Source: Viola odorata
Lineage: Eukaryota; Streptophyta; Magnoliopsida; Malpighiales; Violaceae
DNA: 64,000 nt
NCBI GenBank assembly: GCA_963691705.1
Contig: OY829539.1
Span: forward strand, 59,494,327 to 59,558,326
Reading direction: 5' to 3'
Part shown: positions 47,101 to 57,497 of the stretch, piece after piece
How positions within the stretch are numbered: position 1 is the first letter of the stretch
How the letters are laid out: every line of letters starts with the position of its first letter
The notes under the pieces: generated by a model
Databases searched by the model: none
What the model was told of the DNA's origin: nothing
What the model saw: the letters and a program-made list of their open reading frames with translations, nothing else
Translations under genes and position numbers: made by a program

Positions 47101-48986
47101 ATGCTTGAAGGAGGTGGGAAAACACCAATTCTCACTCCCATTGAACTTGAAGAACTCGGATATAAGATCGTGGCTTATCCTCTTTCCTTGATGGGGGTGT
47201 CTATTCGAGCAATGCAGGTCTTATATCTCCTCCTTTGAGAGAATTCCTTTTTTTGTTAAAAAATGCGCACGAAAGCTTTTATTAGAATCATTCTTAATTG
47301 AAAAAAGTTGTAGGGCATGGTTTCGTTTAAATGTAGTAGACTGCATTTTTTTTTTCTAAAAAAAATGTAAATAAATGGTAATGATATTTGTATTTCTGAC
47401 ATATTTTGCCTTTTTGGTTTACAAGAGAACTTGAACCCCAGTTGTAGGAAATGTGGGACAAGAGAATGCCAATTCTGCTATAGCTCATTGGCTTCATCAA
47501 CTGTTAGAAGTTTTTAAATGTTTCAAATATAACTAATTGATAAGCTACATGAAATATTATCCTTTTGTTTTATAATGGAATTTAGATTTTACATGTAACA
47601 CATAATGCTATCACTCGTAGGTAGACAGACCCTTACTAAAACAAATTGTGGATAAGGCTCCTTAAACAAAGTAATACTAAATTGGGGACTGCTTTTAAGG
47701 AACATTGTCCAAGTACTTTATGCTGTTTGGTCCTTTACTTTTCCAAACACATTAGAGATGTAGTTGACACAGCTTCTGGGAATTTTGCAGGACTCACTAA
47801 CTGCCATCAAAGGGGGTCGTATTCCTCCTCCCGGAAGCATTCCAACTTTTGAAGAAATAAAGGAATTAGTAGGCTTTAACGCTTATTATGACGAAGAGAA
47901 ACGGTACACTACCAGCACTGGGCAGACACCTAGGCAAAGAGGTGGGTTGAGGTTTGAAAACTTTTGCTGAAAGCAATCTGATTTAGTCATGTGCTACTTA
48001 CATTTCAGGCAACTGCTTAACCTTGAACTCAAACACTCCTCTCTTCCAAGTTTTAGAACTGTTTCTTGAAAAAGTGATGACAAGTTTACTGAGCATTTTG
48101 CATACACAGTTGTTGATTGTTAAACTTGTTAGATTCCTTCAACCAAGACTCAAGCTATTGGATGCAGAGCCGATATCCCCATAACCAACTCATTAGGACC
48201 ACCTATAGATCCATTGGAAATAAATGCAAAATGCCTCCTTTGTGATGTCTAGATCTAGTTCTAGCATACTCTTAACAAGTTCTCCTGTTGTCTGCCATGT
48301 GAAATCTAAGATAAAAACGCATGGTCATTTCCTAGTTCCTTATTCATATGAATGTAGGTTATTCATCAGCAAGCAGTAATGCTTATGGTATACAACGAAC
48401 AACTGAAGATTACTCCGAGCGAAGAGCTCAGAGTCCTCAGGATCCGGTCGTTGAAGTGATAACTCCTGAAGTATACAATGACTATGGTACAGATGGATCA
48501 AGAACACCCTTTTCTGGGATTTGGTCTCGGAAATTAAGGGTCAAAATAACTGGAAGAGATGGATTTGAAAGGCTCGACATCAGAATTCCTGTGAGTATCT
48601 CTTTTCTTTCCCTGTTCTATTTGTTACCAATAATAATATCATCCTTGTGAAATCCAATCTCATCAGCATAATGGAACACGTATATATCCCTGGCCCTGCC
48701 AGAATCAAACTCATTTTTGCTTTTAAACCTATGTTGCAGGCCGGGTTCTTGGACGGGATTACGAACATTGTTCCAGGTATTTAAATTAACTGTTTATCCT
48801 CTCCGTATATATCCATGGAAGGTTACAAAAGATTGAAACTTGTACTGTACTTGTTTTTTCTATACAGCTTTAGGGGGTGTGAATCTGAAAGAACTGTTGA
48901 ACGACGCGGCAGGGGAAGTAGGAGGCAAGTTGTTGATAGATTTTAATGATACAATGGGTGACAGGATTCAGGTCTTTTTAGAATAG
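44171..48986 (+). CDS. plastid-type PEP mutase-like enzyme, extended
   Basis: Eight exons: 44171-44525, 45602-45813, 46409-46690, 47095-47217, 47791-47941, 48358-48590, 48740-48776, 48868-48986; 503 residues, all GT-AG and in phase. Exons 2, 3 and 4 have exactly the lengths of those in the paralogue at 36686 (212, 282, 123). Residues 1-75 are Ser/Thr/Arg-rich with few acidic residues, a good plastid transit peptide. The barrel carries GDGDNGYG (157-164), KACGH (193-197) and ARTDSR. Residues about 373-503 are an extra C-terminal region absent from the paralogue: a polar linker, then a compact domain with LDIRIPAGFLDGI, ALGGVNLKELL and GDRIQVFLE. The overall plan matches Arabidopsis At2g43180 as I remember it. 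The reaction is unknown. Confidence 0.9.
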
Positions 48987-49565
48987 TTCTTTACAAAGTC
49001 ATATGGAAAGAGGTATACTACCAGTTGGACAAAAGTCACAGAAAAGTAGCTTTACTATTTTACCCTCCTCAGTCCTCCCTCCTGGTTTATTCAAATGTAC
49101 TGAAGAAAAAAACCAAAGAACCAAAGAACCAAAAATAAATAGAAGAAACATTTTTCTGTACAGGAGTTATTCATATGAATGTAGGAGTTTCAGCTATTAT
49201 ATAATACAAAAGAAGTCCTTATAATTTAAATTATATTTTTTTCTGAAAGAAATTCTATTGAGGCACATAGGTTGGAGAGTATAGTATAATAATATTTCTG
49301 GATTTTTTTTGAAAATGAAAAGAATTGATAGCAAATGTTCTTGTTTTGTTTGACATTGGTGCTGGGTTTTCAAGGTTTCCTAAACAGTAAACATTCACAC
49401 AAATGCACTCTACTTCTCCTTTTTAATCTTCTATGTTATATTACTATTTTATCCTTATTTCCTAAGATTTTTGTGTGTATCTTTGTTATGAAAAGCATTT
49501 ATATAGGCAGGGTTCATCATAATTGAACAAGAAAGAGGAAATCCAGTTCCTAATTATCATCATCC
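48987..49565. other. intergenic between PEP mutase 2 and PPR gene
   Basis: 3' untranslated region of the upstream gene followed by the PPR promoter. A TATA-like TTTATATAGG sits at 49498-49507. No further gene. Confidence 0.5.
49498..49507 (+). promoter_or_regulatory. TATA-like box of PPR gene
   Basis: TTTATATAGG begins 68 bp upstream of the PPR ATG, consistent with a short leader. Motif-based only. Confidence 0.45.
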
Positions 49566-51065
49566 ATGCAATTCCTATTTTTCATTGGAAGAACAAAAGC
49601 AAGATCAAAGATTCTGTTCAGCAACAAAACCAAACTCTTCTCCACTTCCATCCATAATCCTGATCATGACCTCATCTCATCCTCCATTGTCTCCCATTAC
49701 TTCTCTCTCCTCACCTCCTCTCCATCCCTCCACCATCTCCGCCAGGTCCACGCTCGCTTACTAGTCACTTCTCTTTACAACCATGTAATCCTCAGTTCAA
49801 GGCTCGTCTTCATGTACTCTCGCCACAATAAGCTCCGCCCTGACTCTCTCTCCGTCTTCTTCCACATGCCCAATCGGAACATTTTCTCTTGGAATATCAT
49901 AATTGGAGAGTTTTGCAGGTCGAGATTCCCCGAAAAGTCCATTGATTTGTTTCTCCATATGTGGAGCAGAGAGTGTCGTGAAGATGTTCGACCTGATGAT
50001 TACTCGTTCCCGCTTGTTCTGCGCGCGTGCGCCGCTGCGGGATTTGGGAAACTAGGCGTTTCGCTACATGGGTTGTGTGTGAAAATGGGTTGGGAAAGGA
50101 GTTTGTTTGTGGCGTCTGCTTTGGTGTTCATGTATGTGACTTTTGGGGATGTGATGAATGCCAGAGTGCTGTTTGATGAAATGCCCAGGAGAGATGCGGT
50201 GTTATGGACCGCCATGGTAGCTGGGTATGCTCAACATGGGGAACCAATGCTGGGTTTGCAAGTGTTTAGAGGGATGGTTAATGCAGGTGTTGAGCTTGAT
50301 TGGGTTGTTATGGTGAGCTTGCTTTCGGTTTGCGGTCAATTAGGGTGGTTAAAACATGGGAAGAGTGTCCACGGATGGTGTCTCAGAAATTGCTCAAGCT
50401 TGGATTTGAGCTTAGGAAATGCAATTGTTGACTTGTATGTTAAATGTGCGAGCTTATCATACGCGCACAGGATGTTCAATGAAATGCGTAGCAGAGACGT
50501 ATTTTCTTGGAGCTCTTTGATTCTAGGCTATGGAATGAATGGCAATGTGACTAGTGCTTTGGACCTCTTTGATAGGATGGGTGCAGCAGGAGTTCGACCC
50601 AACGGTGTAACCTTTCTTGGTCTTTTATCGGCGTGTGCCCATGGAGGATTGGTGGAAAGAGCGAACTTGTGTTTCGAATCGATGCAAGATTATGGAATAA
50701 CAGCTGAATTGAGTCATTACGCTGCCATGGTTGATTGCTTGGGGAGAGCAGGGTTTTTGGATGAGGCGGAGAGGTTTATAGTAGAGATGCCTATAGAGCC
50801 TGATGCAGCTGTTTTTGGTGCTATTCTATCTGGGTGTCGAGTTCATAACAATGTCGAGGTAGGAGAACGGATCGCGAAGAAATTAATTTGCTTAGAGCCC
50901 AAGAAAGCTGGATATTATGTGCTCTTATCCAACATTTATTCAGCAGCAGGTAGAGCAGAAGAGGCTGAAACAATTAGGGACTTCATGAAAGAAAAGTACA
51001 TGTTAAAAGTTCCAGGGCATAGCTTGATTGAATCAAAGGATTATTCATCTCATAGTTTGGATTGA
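49566..51065 (+). CDS. PLS-class pentatricopeptide repeat protein
   Basis: Single exon, 499 residues, ATG at 49566. An N-terminal basic, Ser/Thr-rich leader suggests an organelle presequence. Tandem PPR motifs follow from about residue 55, for example NIFSWNIIIGEF, DAVLWTAMVAGYAQHG, DVFSWSSLILGYGMNG and VTFLGLLSACAHGGLV. The E-type region with VFGAILSGCRVHNN and YYVLLSNIYSAAGR comes next. No DYW domain is present: the frame ends soon after LKVPGHSLIE. Such E-class proteins recognise organelle RNA, often for C-to-U editing with a partner supplying the deaminase; the target is unknown. The arrangement resembles Arabidopsis At4g14170, a tentative match. The last codons overlap a tandem duplication. 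Confidence 0.9.
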   Translation: MQFLFFIGRTKARSKILFSNKTKLFSTSIHNPDHDLISSSIVSHYFSLLTSSPSLHHLRQVHARLLVTSLYNHVILSSRLVFMYSRHNKLRPDSLSVFFHMPNRNIFSWNIIIGEFCRSRFPEKSIDLFLHMWSRECREDVRPDDYSFPLVLRACAAAGFGKLGVSLHGLCVKMGWERSLFVASALVFMYVTFGDVMNARVLFDEMPRRDAVLWTAMVAGYAQHGEPMLGLQVFRGMVNAGVELDWVVMVSLLSVCGQLGWLKHGKSVHGWCLRNCSSLDLSLGNAIVDLYVKCASLSYAHRMFNEMRSRDVFSWSSLILGYGMNGNVTSALDLFDRMGAAGVRPNGVTFLGLLSACAHGGLVERANLCFESMQDYGITAELSHYAAMVDCLGRAGFLDEAERFIVEMPIEPDAAVFGAILSGCRVHNNVEVGERIAKKLICLEPKKAGYYVLLSNIYSAAGRAEEAETIRDFMKEKYMLKVPGHSLIESKDYSSHSLD

Positions 51066-51325
51066 TTGGGTTTCCCAACAGTGAGCTGATTTGCATTCGA
51101 AAAATCATGTAATGGGCGCAATTTACCTGAACAATTCGAGGAGCACAAGTTTCCAAGCAAAATAAGAAAAAATAGAAAAGCACAACATGAAAAAGGTTTA
51201 TTCATCTCATAATGGAGTCCTGGGTTGTTTTCTAAGAGTGAGTTCATTTGCATTCCAAAACTCAGGTGTTATCGACACATGATATGCAAAATAAGAAAAA
51301 TTAGACAGCACACAATGAAATAGGT
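51041..51325. repeat. diverged tandem duplication at PPR 3' end
   Basis: A unit beginning TTATTCATCTCATA occurs at 51041 and again at 51198, a period of about 157 bp. Shared blocks include GTGAG(C/T)T(G/C)ATTTGCATTC and GCAAAATAAGAAAAA. The first unit contains the last codons and stop of the PPR frame. The second is wholly in the 3' flank. Confidence 0.75.
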
Positions 51326-51772
51326 AAATCCTTTCCTAATTCCAGGAGACAGGTGAATATACAAATGAGATTGGAAATGAAATATCAGCTTTATTCCTCA
51401 TAAGAGTAGCCAAACATTGTTTGAATCTCTGAAGTTCCAAAATAATATCTATACGAGGGGCAAACTGGTCATCTGATAACCTGGGAATGGTTATCCTCAC
51501 CCCCTATTACAAATCGAAGCAATCCCCTAATCTCGCCTAACTCGAAATGAATGAAGTAACCAATATAAGAGATGGAGGATGAACACACAAATCACATGAA
51601 AGCCACATTTCAGGAAAATTACAACCATCGATCAAAAATACAGCTTTTGGCAACAGTGGGAGAAGTGCATCATCGTAAACTGCTTCAATTGTAACCCCGG
51701 TTCCACTGTACCATCTATTTTACCTTGTAAAAAGAATACTTGTTACACTTCAATCTACACGGCAGCTTCACC
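51326..51772. other. convergent intergenic, PPR and epsin
   Basis: 3' flanks of the two convergent genes. The last 200 bp (51.55-51.77 kb) probably hold the epsin 3' untranslated region. Nothing else is seen. Confidence 0.5.
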
Positions 51773-54700
51773 TCAGCGGTATCCGCCACCATATGGCTGT
51801 TGAGGAGGGTATCCACCCGTGCCCGTCATGGGATTGTAACCACCAGGCATGGTTGTTCTAGGAGGCATTTGCCCACCTTGCCCCATTCCCATATTCGCCC
51901 CCATCCCCATCCCCATGTTCATCCCCATTCCCATGGCCATGGGTTGATTCATGCCTCCGTAGCCACCCATACCCATGCCAGAACCTGGGACACCACTCAT
52001 ACCCATGCCAGAACCAGGGACACTACCCATACCCATGCCAGGACCCATCATGCCCGCACCAATTCCCATTCTAGGACCACCCATCATAGGGTTAGAAGAA
52101 GGCCTGAGAGCACCTGCACCAGCTCGACCAATTCCAGAACCAGATCCCATAGCTTTACCCATCGTCACAGTAGATGTGACAGCAGCTGTGGTTGGCTTCT
52201 CCATTCTCTTCTCCTTACGATTGATGGCATCAAAATCAATTCCAATATCTGACAATGGATTGATTTTGGCTGCACATGACAAACAACAGTATCACCCCTC
52301 TAATAGAAGAAACCATTGTTATACTTTTCCAATAACCTAGTCTATTTGGTTAGCATGAAGATATTTTAGGTACTCACCTCCAGATATATTCAAATTGACC
52401 AGCCCTCTGTTAAGAGTATCTGTCCACACAGTTGACTTTGTCTCAAATTTGTCCTTGGATGGTAGTGGAACTAAGGCAAGCGAATCTGCTGAAGATGGAG
52501 GAGCAAACTGAGAGGACGAAGTGCTTGGCGCCTTGGGCCCTGGTGAAAATAAGTCACCCAGAACATCACTGTTATGTTGAGCAGCTGGGGGTGTAGACCC
52601 TTGACCTGGGACATAGTTTGTATTGTTCAACTGTGGCACTGGTCCAGATCCAGTATGATTAATTTGTGAAAAAACATGAGCAGCTTGGTGAGTAGACCCC
52701 TGTGGTGGAACAAAATTTGTGTTGTTTGGCTGCGGCATTGGTCCACTTCCAGCATGATTACTTTGTGAAAACCCTGGAGCAGAATATTGTTGTGGAAGCA
52801 TATATCCATTGTTATGTGCCTGTGGAAGAAAGTTTCCACTGCCTCCTTGAGCAGCCTGAAGACCCATATGTGAAGCAACTGGTGCCACATTCCCTGGCTG
52901 TGAATTGAAGCTTCCATACGCACCAGCACCTGTGTGTGCAGGTAGAGCAGTAGGAGATGTGAAACCTCCATGTGATGCAGGAGGTGAAGGACCAGAAGGT
53001 GGGAGGATGTCAGCCAAAATATCTGTTTCCTGTTGCAAATTTGACAGTTCTTGGGTAAAAGGCTGAGAGTTCACTGAAGGAGGATGGACATTGGGTGCTG
53101 AATAAGTTGTGCCAGAGAATGTGTCCCCAAAGTTATAGGGATTCATTGACTCTGCAGTTGGTGGAGCCCCATGAGGAATTTCAGCATTTTGGTTCATGGT
53201 ACTTAAGAAAGAGGCAGCAGAACCAGGAGTCGCCTGTTGATCAGATATGGTATCTGCGGAAAGTATAGCTCTGAAAGGAGAGTCTCCAAATGGATCTCCA
53301 AAAGGCTGAGTCAAGCATATAATTTAGTTTAGATACTAGATAACAATAATATACAGGTCCAAAAGACTACTGTCATATTCCCAGCATTCGATAGAGCGTA
53401 GCTATGCAGACACCTTAAGCAGCCCACATCAACAATATTATCCAAGTAAAATAGGTACCCAAGGTTGAATCAAGCATATGTTTATTTCAGCTACATGTCT
53501 AGTTCTACGTAAGGGTAGCGAACAATACATAGAATTTCCAGCATTGAGTAGTTTAGTTACGATGCAGACACACTATCCAAAACAAGGCAACATCAGTAAA
53601 ATAAATATCCTTCTATAAATTCAAAGCCAACTATAAAGAGAATTGTTTAGTTTGTACTGTACATTCATTAAAAACAAGAACAGCTAGTTTGCACATTCTT
53701 CAGGGGAAAGAGCTAAAGTTTCTCAGCCCTATTTTGTATAAACCATTAACTAGAAAATGCTCCAAAGTATGATTCTATGCAACAAATGCAATGTGTTATT
53801 TCATATCACAGTAAAAATGATTGTTGGGCCCTCCTCAAATAAGGAAAAGTCTAAAAAACATCTGGGCCTTCTCATCAGTGAAATTCAGTAATATATTAGC
53901 GGAGTAAAGGCACAGAAAAATAAAGGCCATGAGACTCCCTTTTGTGCAGGATGATTTCCAGTGAAATTTGAGAGAACATGTGGTCAACTGAGGTTTGTAA
54001 CAGAAAACAACTAAGTTAAGAAATGCTTCATCAGTATCCAACACTGACATGGTTGCTTACCTGATTCATACCATTAGAATCAGGCTGCAGACCGGATGAT
54101 GTATATCCTGTACTTTTTCCCTGGGCATCAGCTTCAGGAGCGGTTACTGCAGATGCAATTGGAACCATGGCCAATGGATTTGGGGCAAACACATCTGACA
54201 GAGAGCCAAGTAAGTCTACTTCAGCACTGTTTGAAGCTGCAGGCAAAGCTGAAGAAGTTGGAGCAGCTTTTGCGGTGGGTGCAACTATCACAAAACATGA
54301 AAAACACGAGTCACCACATGTGATGGAAAAGGGGGAAAAATGAAAAGAGAAACACCTTCATTATTTCATACATGAGTCAAACTGTATCATCTTACACTAC
54401 ACATCTAAGCACTGTGAGAATATATTTTCGTTTCATGGTTCTCACACTGGAAGAATCAAGCATTTGATTACCCAGAACCGGGTGTCTGGCCCCTGTCAAG
54501 AACTTGCTTCCATGTAACACCAATGTCCTAACTGCCTCATGAATGAAACTTTTGAAATGATAAGCAAAGATGCATGTAGTCCTTACCATTTAATGGCAAT
54601 GACATACACTGCCTGTTAATTTTTAGTTTAGCTAATACGGTGGATGAATTCACTTTTGCAAAATGATGGGTCATTCCACACATGGAACATCAATGCCAAG

Positions 54701-57497
54701 TAGGCAACCATTTAACTTGTGGCATTCAAGCACAAGCCTCTACTACAAGTTCCAGTACCTGAAACTGGACAGCGTGGATCAAATTCATCAGCAACCTCAA
54801 CCTCCTGACCGGCAGGAGATTCATGTGTGCCAAAAGCAGTAGGTGCTTGGCCAGGACTACCCACTGCAGGTGGAGAAGAAGCACCAGGAGCTGGTGGAGA
54901 AGTCCTTGGAACGGGAGGCGAACTGCCACTAGGAGCAGTTTCCGAAGTTTCTCTGTTCCGTCAACCAAAAAAATATTCAAAATTAATTTATTAATTAATT
55001 AAGTACTGAAGAGCTGAAAGTAATGCAGCTGTGACATAAAACAATACCTTTCATTATAAGCAGGGCTCTGAGATTCACTCACGGCTTCTTCATAACTGGG
55101 AGGACCACCAATATTTTGTTCAGAAAATTTCCGTTCAAGCACCCTGCCAAGTCTGAGATATCATCAATTGAACCTTATGGTGTGCAATTTGCAATACAAA
55201 AATATGCCAGCAAGTTAAGAAATCCAATGAAATTAACCTTCCATCACGGTATTGATCATCAGCTCTGGCACCACTTCCACTGAAACCAAAAGAAAAAAAG
55301 AATGAAACTCATTTATGTTTGGGATGCTTCAAATCGGGCAGGTATCAGCTATTTCTAGGCTTCCTACTAATAACACATTACTTTGGGTCCATTTCCTTGA
55401 ATCTTAGTCATGTGAAGCCTTCTACTAAGCAAAAAAGAAATTAGGCAGGATGGACACTGAATATGGTTTAGTCATGTGAAGCCTTCTACTAAGCAAAAAA
55501 GAAATTAGGCAGGATGGACACTGAATATGGTTCTCATATTCTATAATGAGAGTGGTCATATTACCGGGATGAGGATTGAGCATCATCATCAAAAGAACGG
55601 TCTCTGTCTCTATCAGAGCTCCTACTTCTAGAGCCATAACCGTCAATGCTTCGATTTCTTCCTCGATAATCATCATCCCTGTATCCATCTCTACCATTGC
55701 GTTCTTCAAAATCTCTTGCGTAAGGATCTCCATTGCGATCATCGTCCCTATAATTGTATTCTCTCTCTCTCCCATAACCATAACCGTTTCGGTCCTCATC
55801 CCTGCTTCCATAGCGGCCATCATCATCATATGCACCAGGCCTATACATCCCACCTGAGGTGCTGCGAAACCTATAAAAACAACTTCAGATATCATTATCT
55901 CAAACTTGAGTCGGGTCCTTTGCAAGTGCCATATTAACACTCAAATGTGTTAGCCCATCAAGTAGGAATATAGCAAGTAATGACATGGTGCAACATGTAT
56001 CACATTACAAACCACATATAGCGAAAAGAAACATTGAAGTTGATGTACACAACCATAACACGAGAAATATATAACATCACTGACTGTCAAGACAGGAATC
56101 TTGAAGCAAAACGAGGTTCAAGTGAAACTTACTTGTCCCTGTTAGCAGCAGCCTTCTGTCTAACTTCGGTTATTCTCTCTTTATCATTCACCAGGACAAC
56201 AAGAGCCTGAGATTTCCTTCTAACATTGTTACCTTGGTCCCTTCCATTGGAATCAATATATTGGAAACCCGACAACGTCTATAACACAGAAGAAGAAAAA
56301 CATAATTATAATTGATGATTGTACAGCTATGGGTAGAGTTAAGGTATCGGGACCCTACCGAGATTTGATATGAATGTTCCTTTATCTCATCAATGACACG
56401 CTCTGAGCCATTAGCAACCAGGTATTCCAAGACTGTTAAAGACTGATACACAAGATAAGAAGTGTTAGTTCTTTAATCTGATATGAGAATAAATAGCAGT
56501 TTACATCATGACCAAAAACAGGAGTATGTAAAACTATAGAAGGTAATCATAAGAAAGCTCTACTTTCAAATTTTCCGGCAGATAAAGAAGCATATGGCAA
56601 GTGATGAAACAAATCCATACAGAACAAAACAACCTTGTAGACATGCCGCCAGTTCTTTCCAGTGTCGTTAAGCCGCTTCCAGATTACTCCCATGATCATC
56701 TGGTACTCATGACTGCATGCAATTTTTTTCATAATGAGTTCCAGTAATAGATGAGCAATACAAAGCATTTCGCAAGAGAATTAGCCAAGCTTACTAATTT
56801 CGACTAGCACTTGCTACTTCTGCAAGAAGAGCTCCATGTGGACCCCAGGGTTCATTGCTCGTTGCATCAAGAACCTTAAAGGAAAAAAAAGAGAGGACAA
56901 AACTCTTATGAGTTCTTGAACTAAACACTAAGATCAAGTGGAATTGTGCTACAAGATGACCTAAATCAATGAAAACACAAACAACCCTAAAATCTAAGGC
57001 CACAGTAGAATCTTTGCAAAGTAATATCCATTTAGTTAGCTAGAAAGAGGAAATGAAGTTTAACAGAGACATGGAGTGGATGAACTAAAAGTACTAGCAC
57101 GTTACACGTTACCGTACACCATAAGTAAATATCACTAACTATAATACATACACATTTAACACTAGAGACAAAGCTTTACCTTCTGTTCTATTCCTGGAAC
57201 TTTAAGCACTTTCTTATTGACTCCTCTCTTACTGCAAAACAAACCCACAAATATTAACTTCTTTTAAGCAAATATACCAGTAATCAAGCAAGTCTAAACA
57301 GCTAAATTTTCATCTAATATCATAACAGCCATCAAGAATATAAGTGCTACCATAAAACGAGCTCAGTTTCTTTCATAAAAACAAAGAGTATTTTCAAGGA
57401 CAAACGTGAATATCTCAATCATGTACCAGAAAATAAACATTAAAACCAAAACACAGACTTACATGTCCCTAACAGTTTGATCGAAGGCTTTCTTCAT
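51773..57497 (-). CDS. EPSIN2: clathrin interactor epsin (ENTH domain)
   Basis: Thirteen coding exons on the minus strand: 57497-57463, 57231-57180, 56874-56795, 56712-56634, 56442-56359, 56278-56133, 55870-55565, 55279-55238, 55143-55048, 54952-54759, 54284-54061, 53305-52378, 52269-51773; 920 residues. The ENTH domain occupies about 12-145 ([34 protein letters not shown]), binding phosphoinositides. An Arg/Asp-rich segment (about 160-260) follows, then [24 protein letters not shown] and a DPF motif in [11 protein letters not shown] (447-457) for adaptor appendages. A Gln/Pro/Asn-rich region and a Gly/Met-rich tail close the protein. The ending PYGGGYR is nearly that of Arabidopsis EPSIN2. 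The role is in clathrin-coated vesicle formation at the trans-Golgi or plasma membrane. EPSIN2 versus EPSIN3 is not settled. Exon 9 has two in-frame acceptors (55152 or 55143). A non-coding leader exon probably lies near 58200-58270. Confidence 0.92.
55404..55531. repeat. exact 64-bp tandem duplication in epsin intron 7
   Basis: Units 55404-55467 and 55468-55531 are identical by eye, beginning TTAGTCATGTGAAGCC. They lie directly end to end inside the intron between exons 7 and 8. Perfect identity implies a very recent duplication or a polymorphism. Confidence 0.9.

Noticed and set aside
51740..52252. 170-codon plus-strand frame rich in His, Thr and Arg
   Set aside because: It is antisense to the Gly/Met-rich last exon of epsin. 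Its His-rich repeats are the complement of the GMG repeats, and the minus-strand frame is conserved.
55425..55940. 171-codon minus-strand frame overlapping epsin exon 7
   Set aside because: It is a shifted frame of the Arg/Asp-rich exon. The conserved epsin frame (55870-55565) has proper splice sites and phase.
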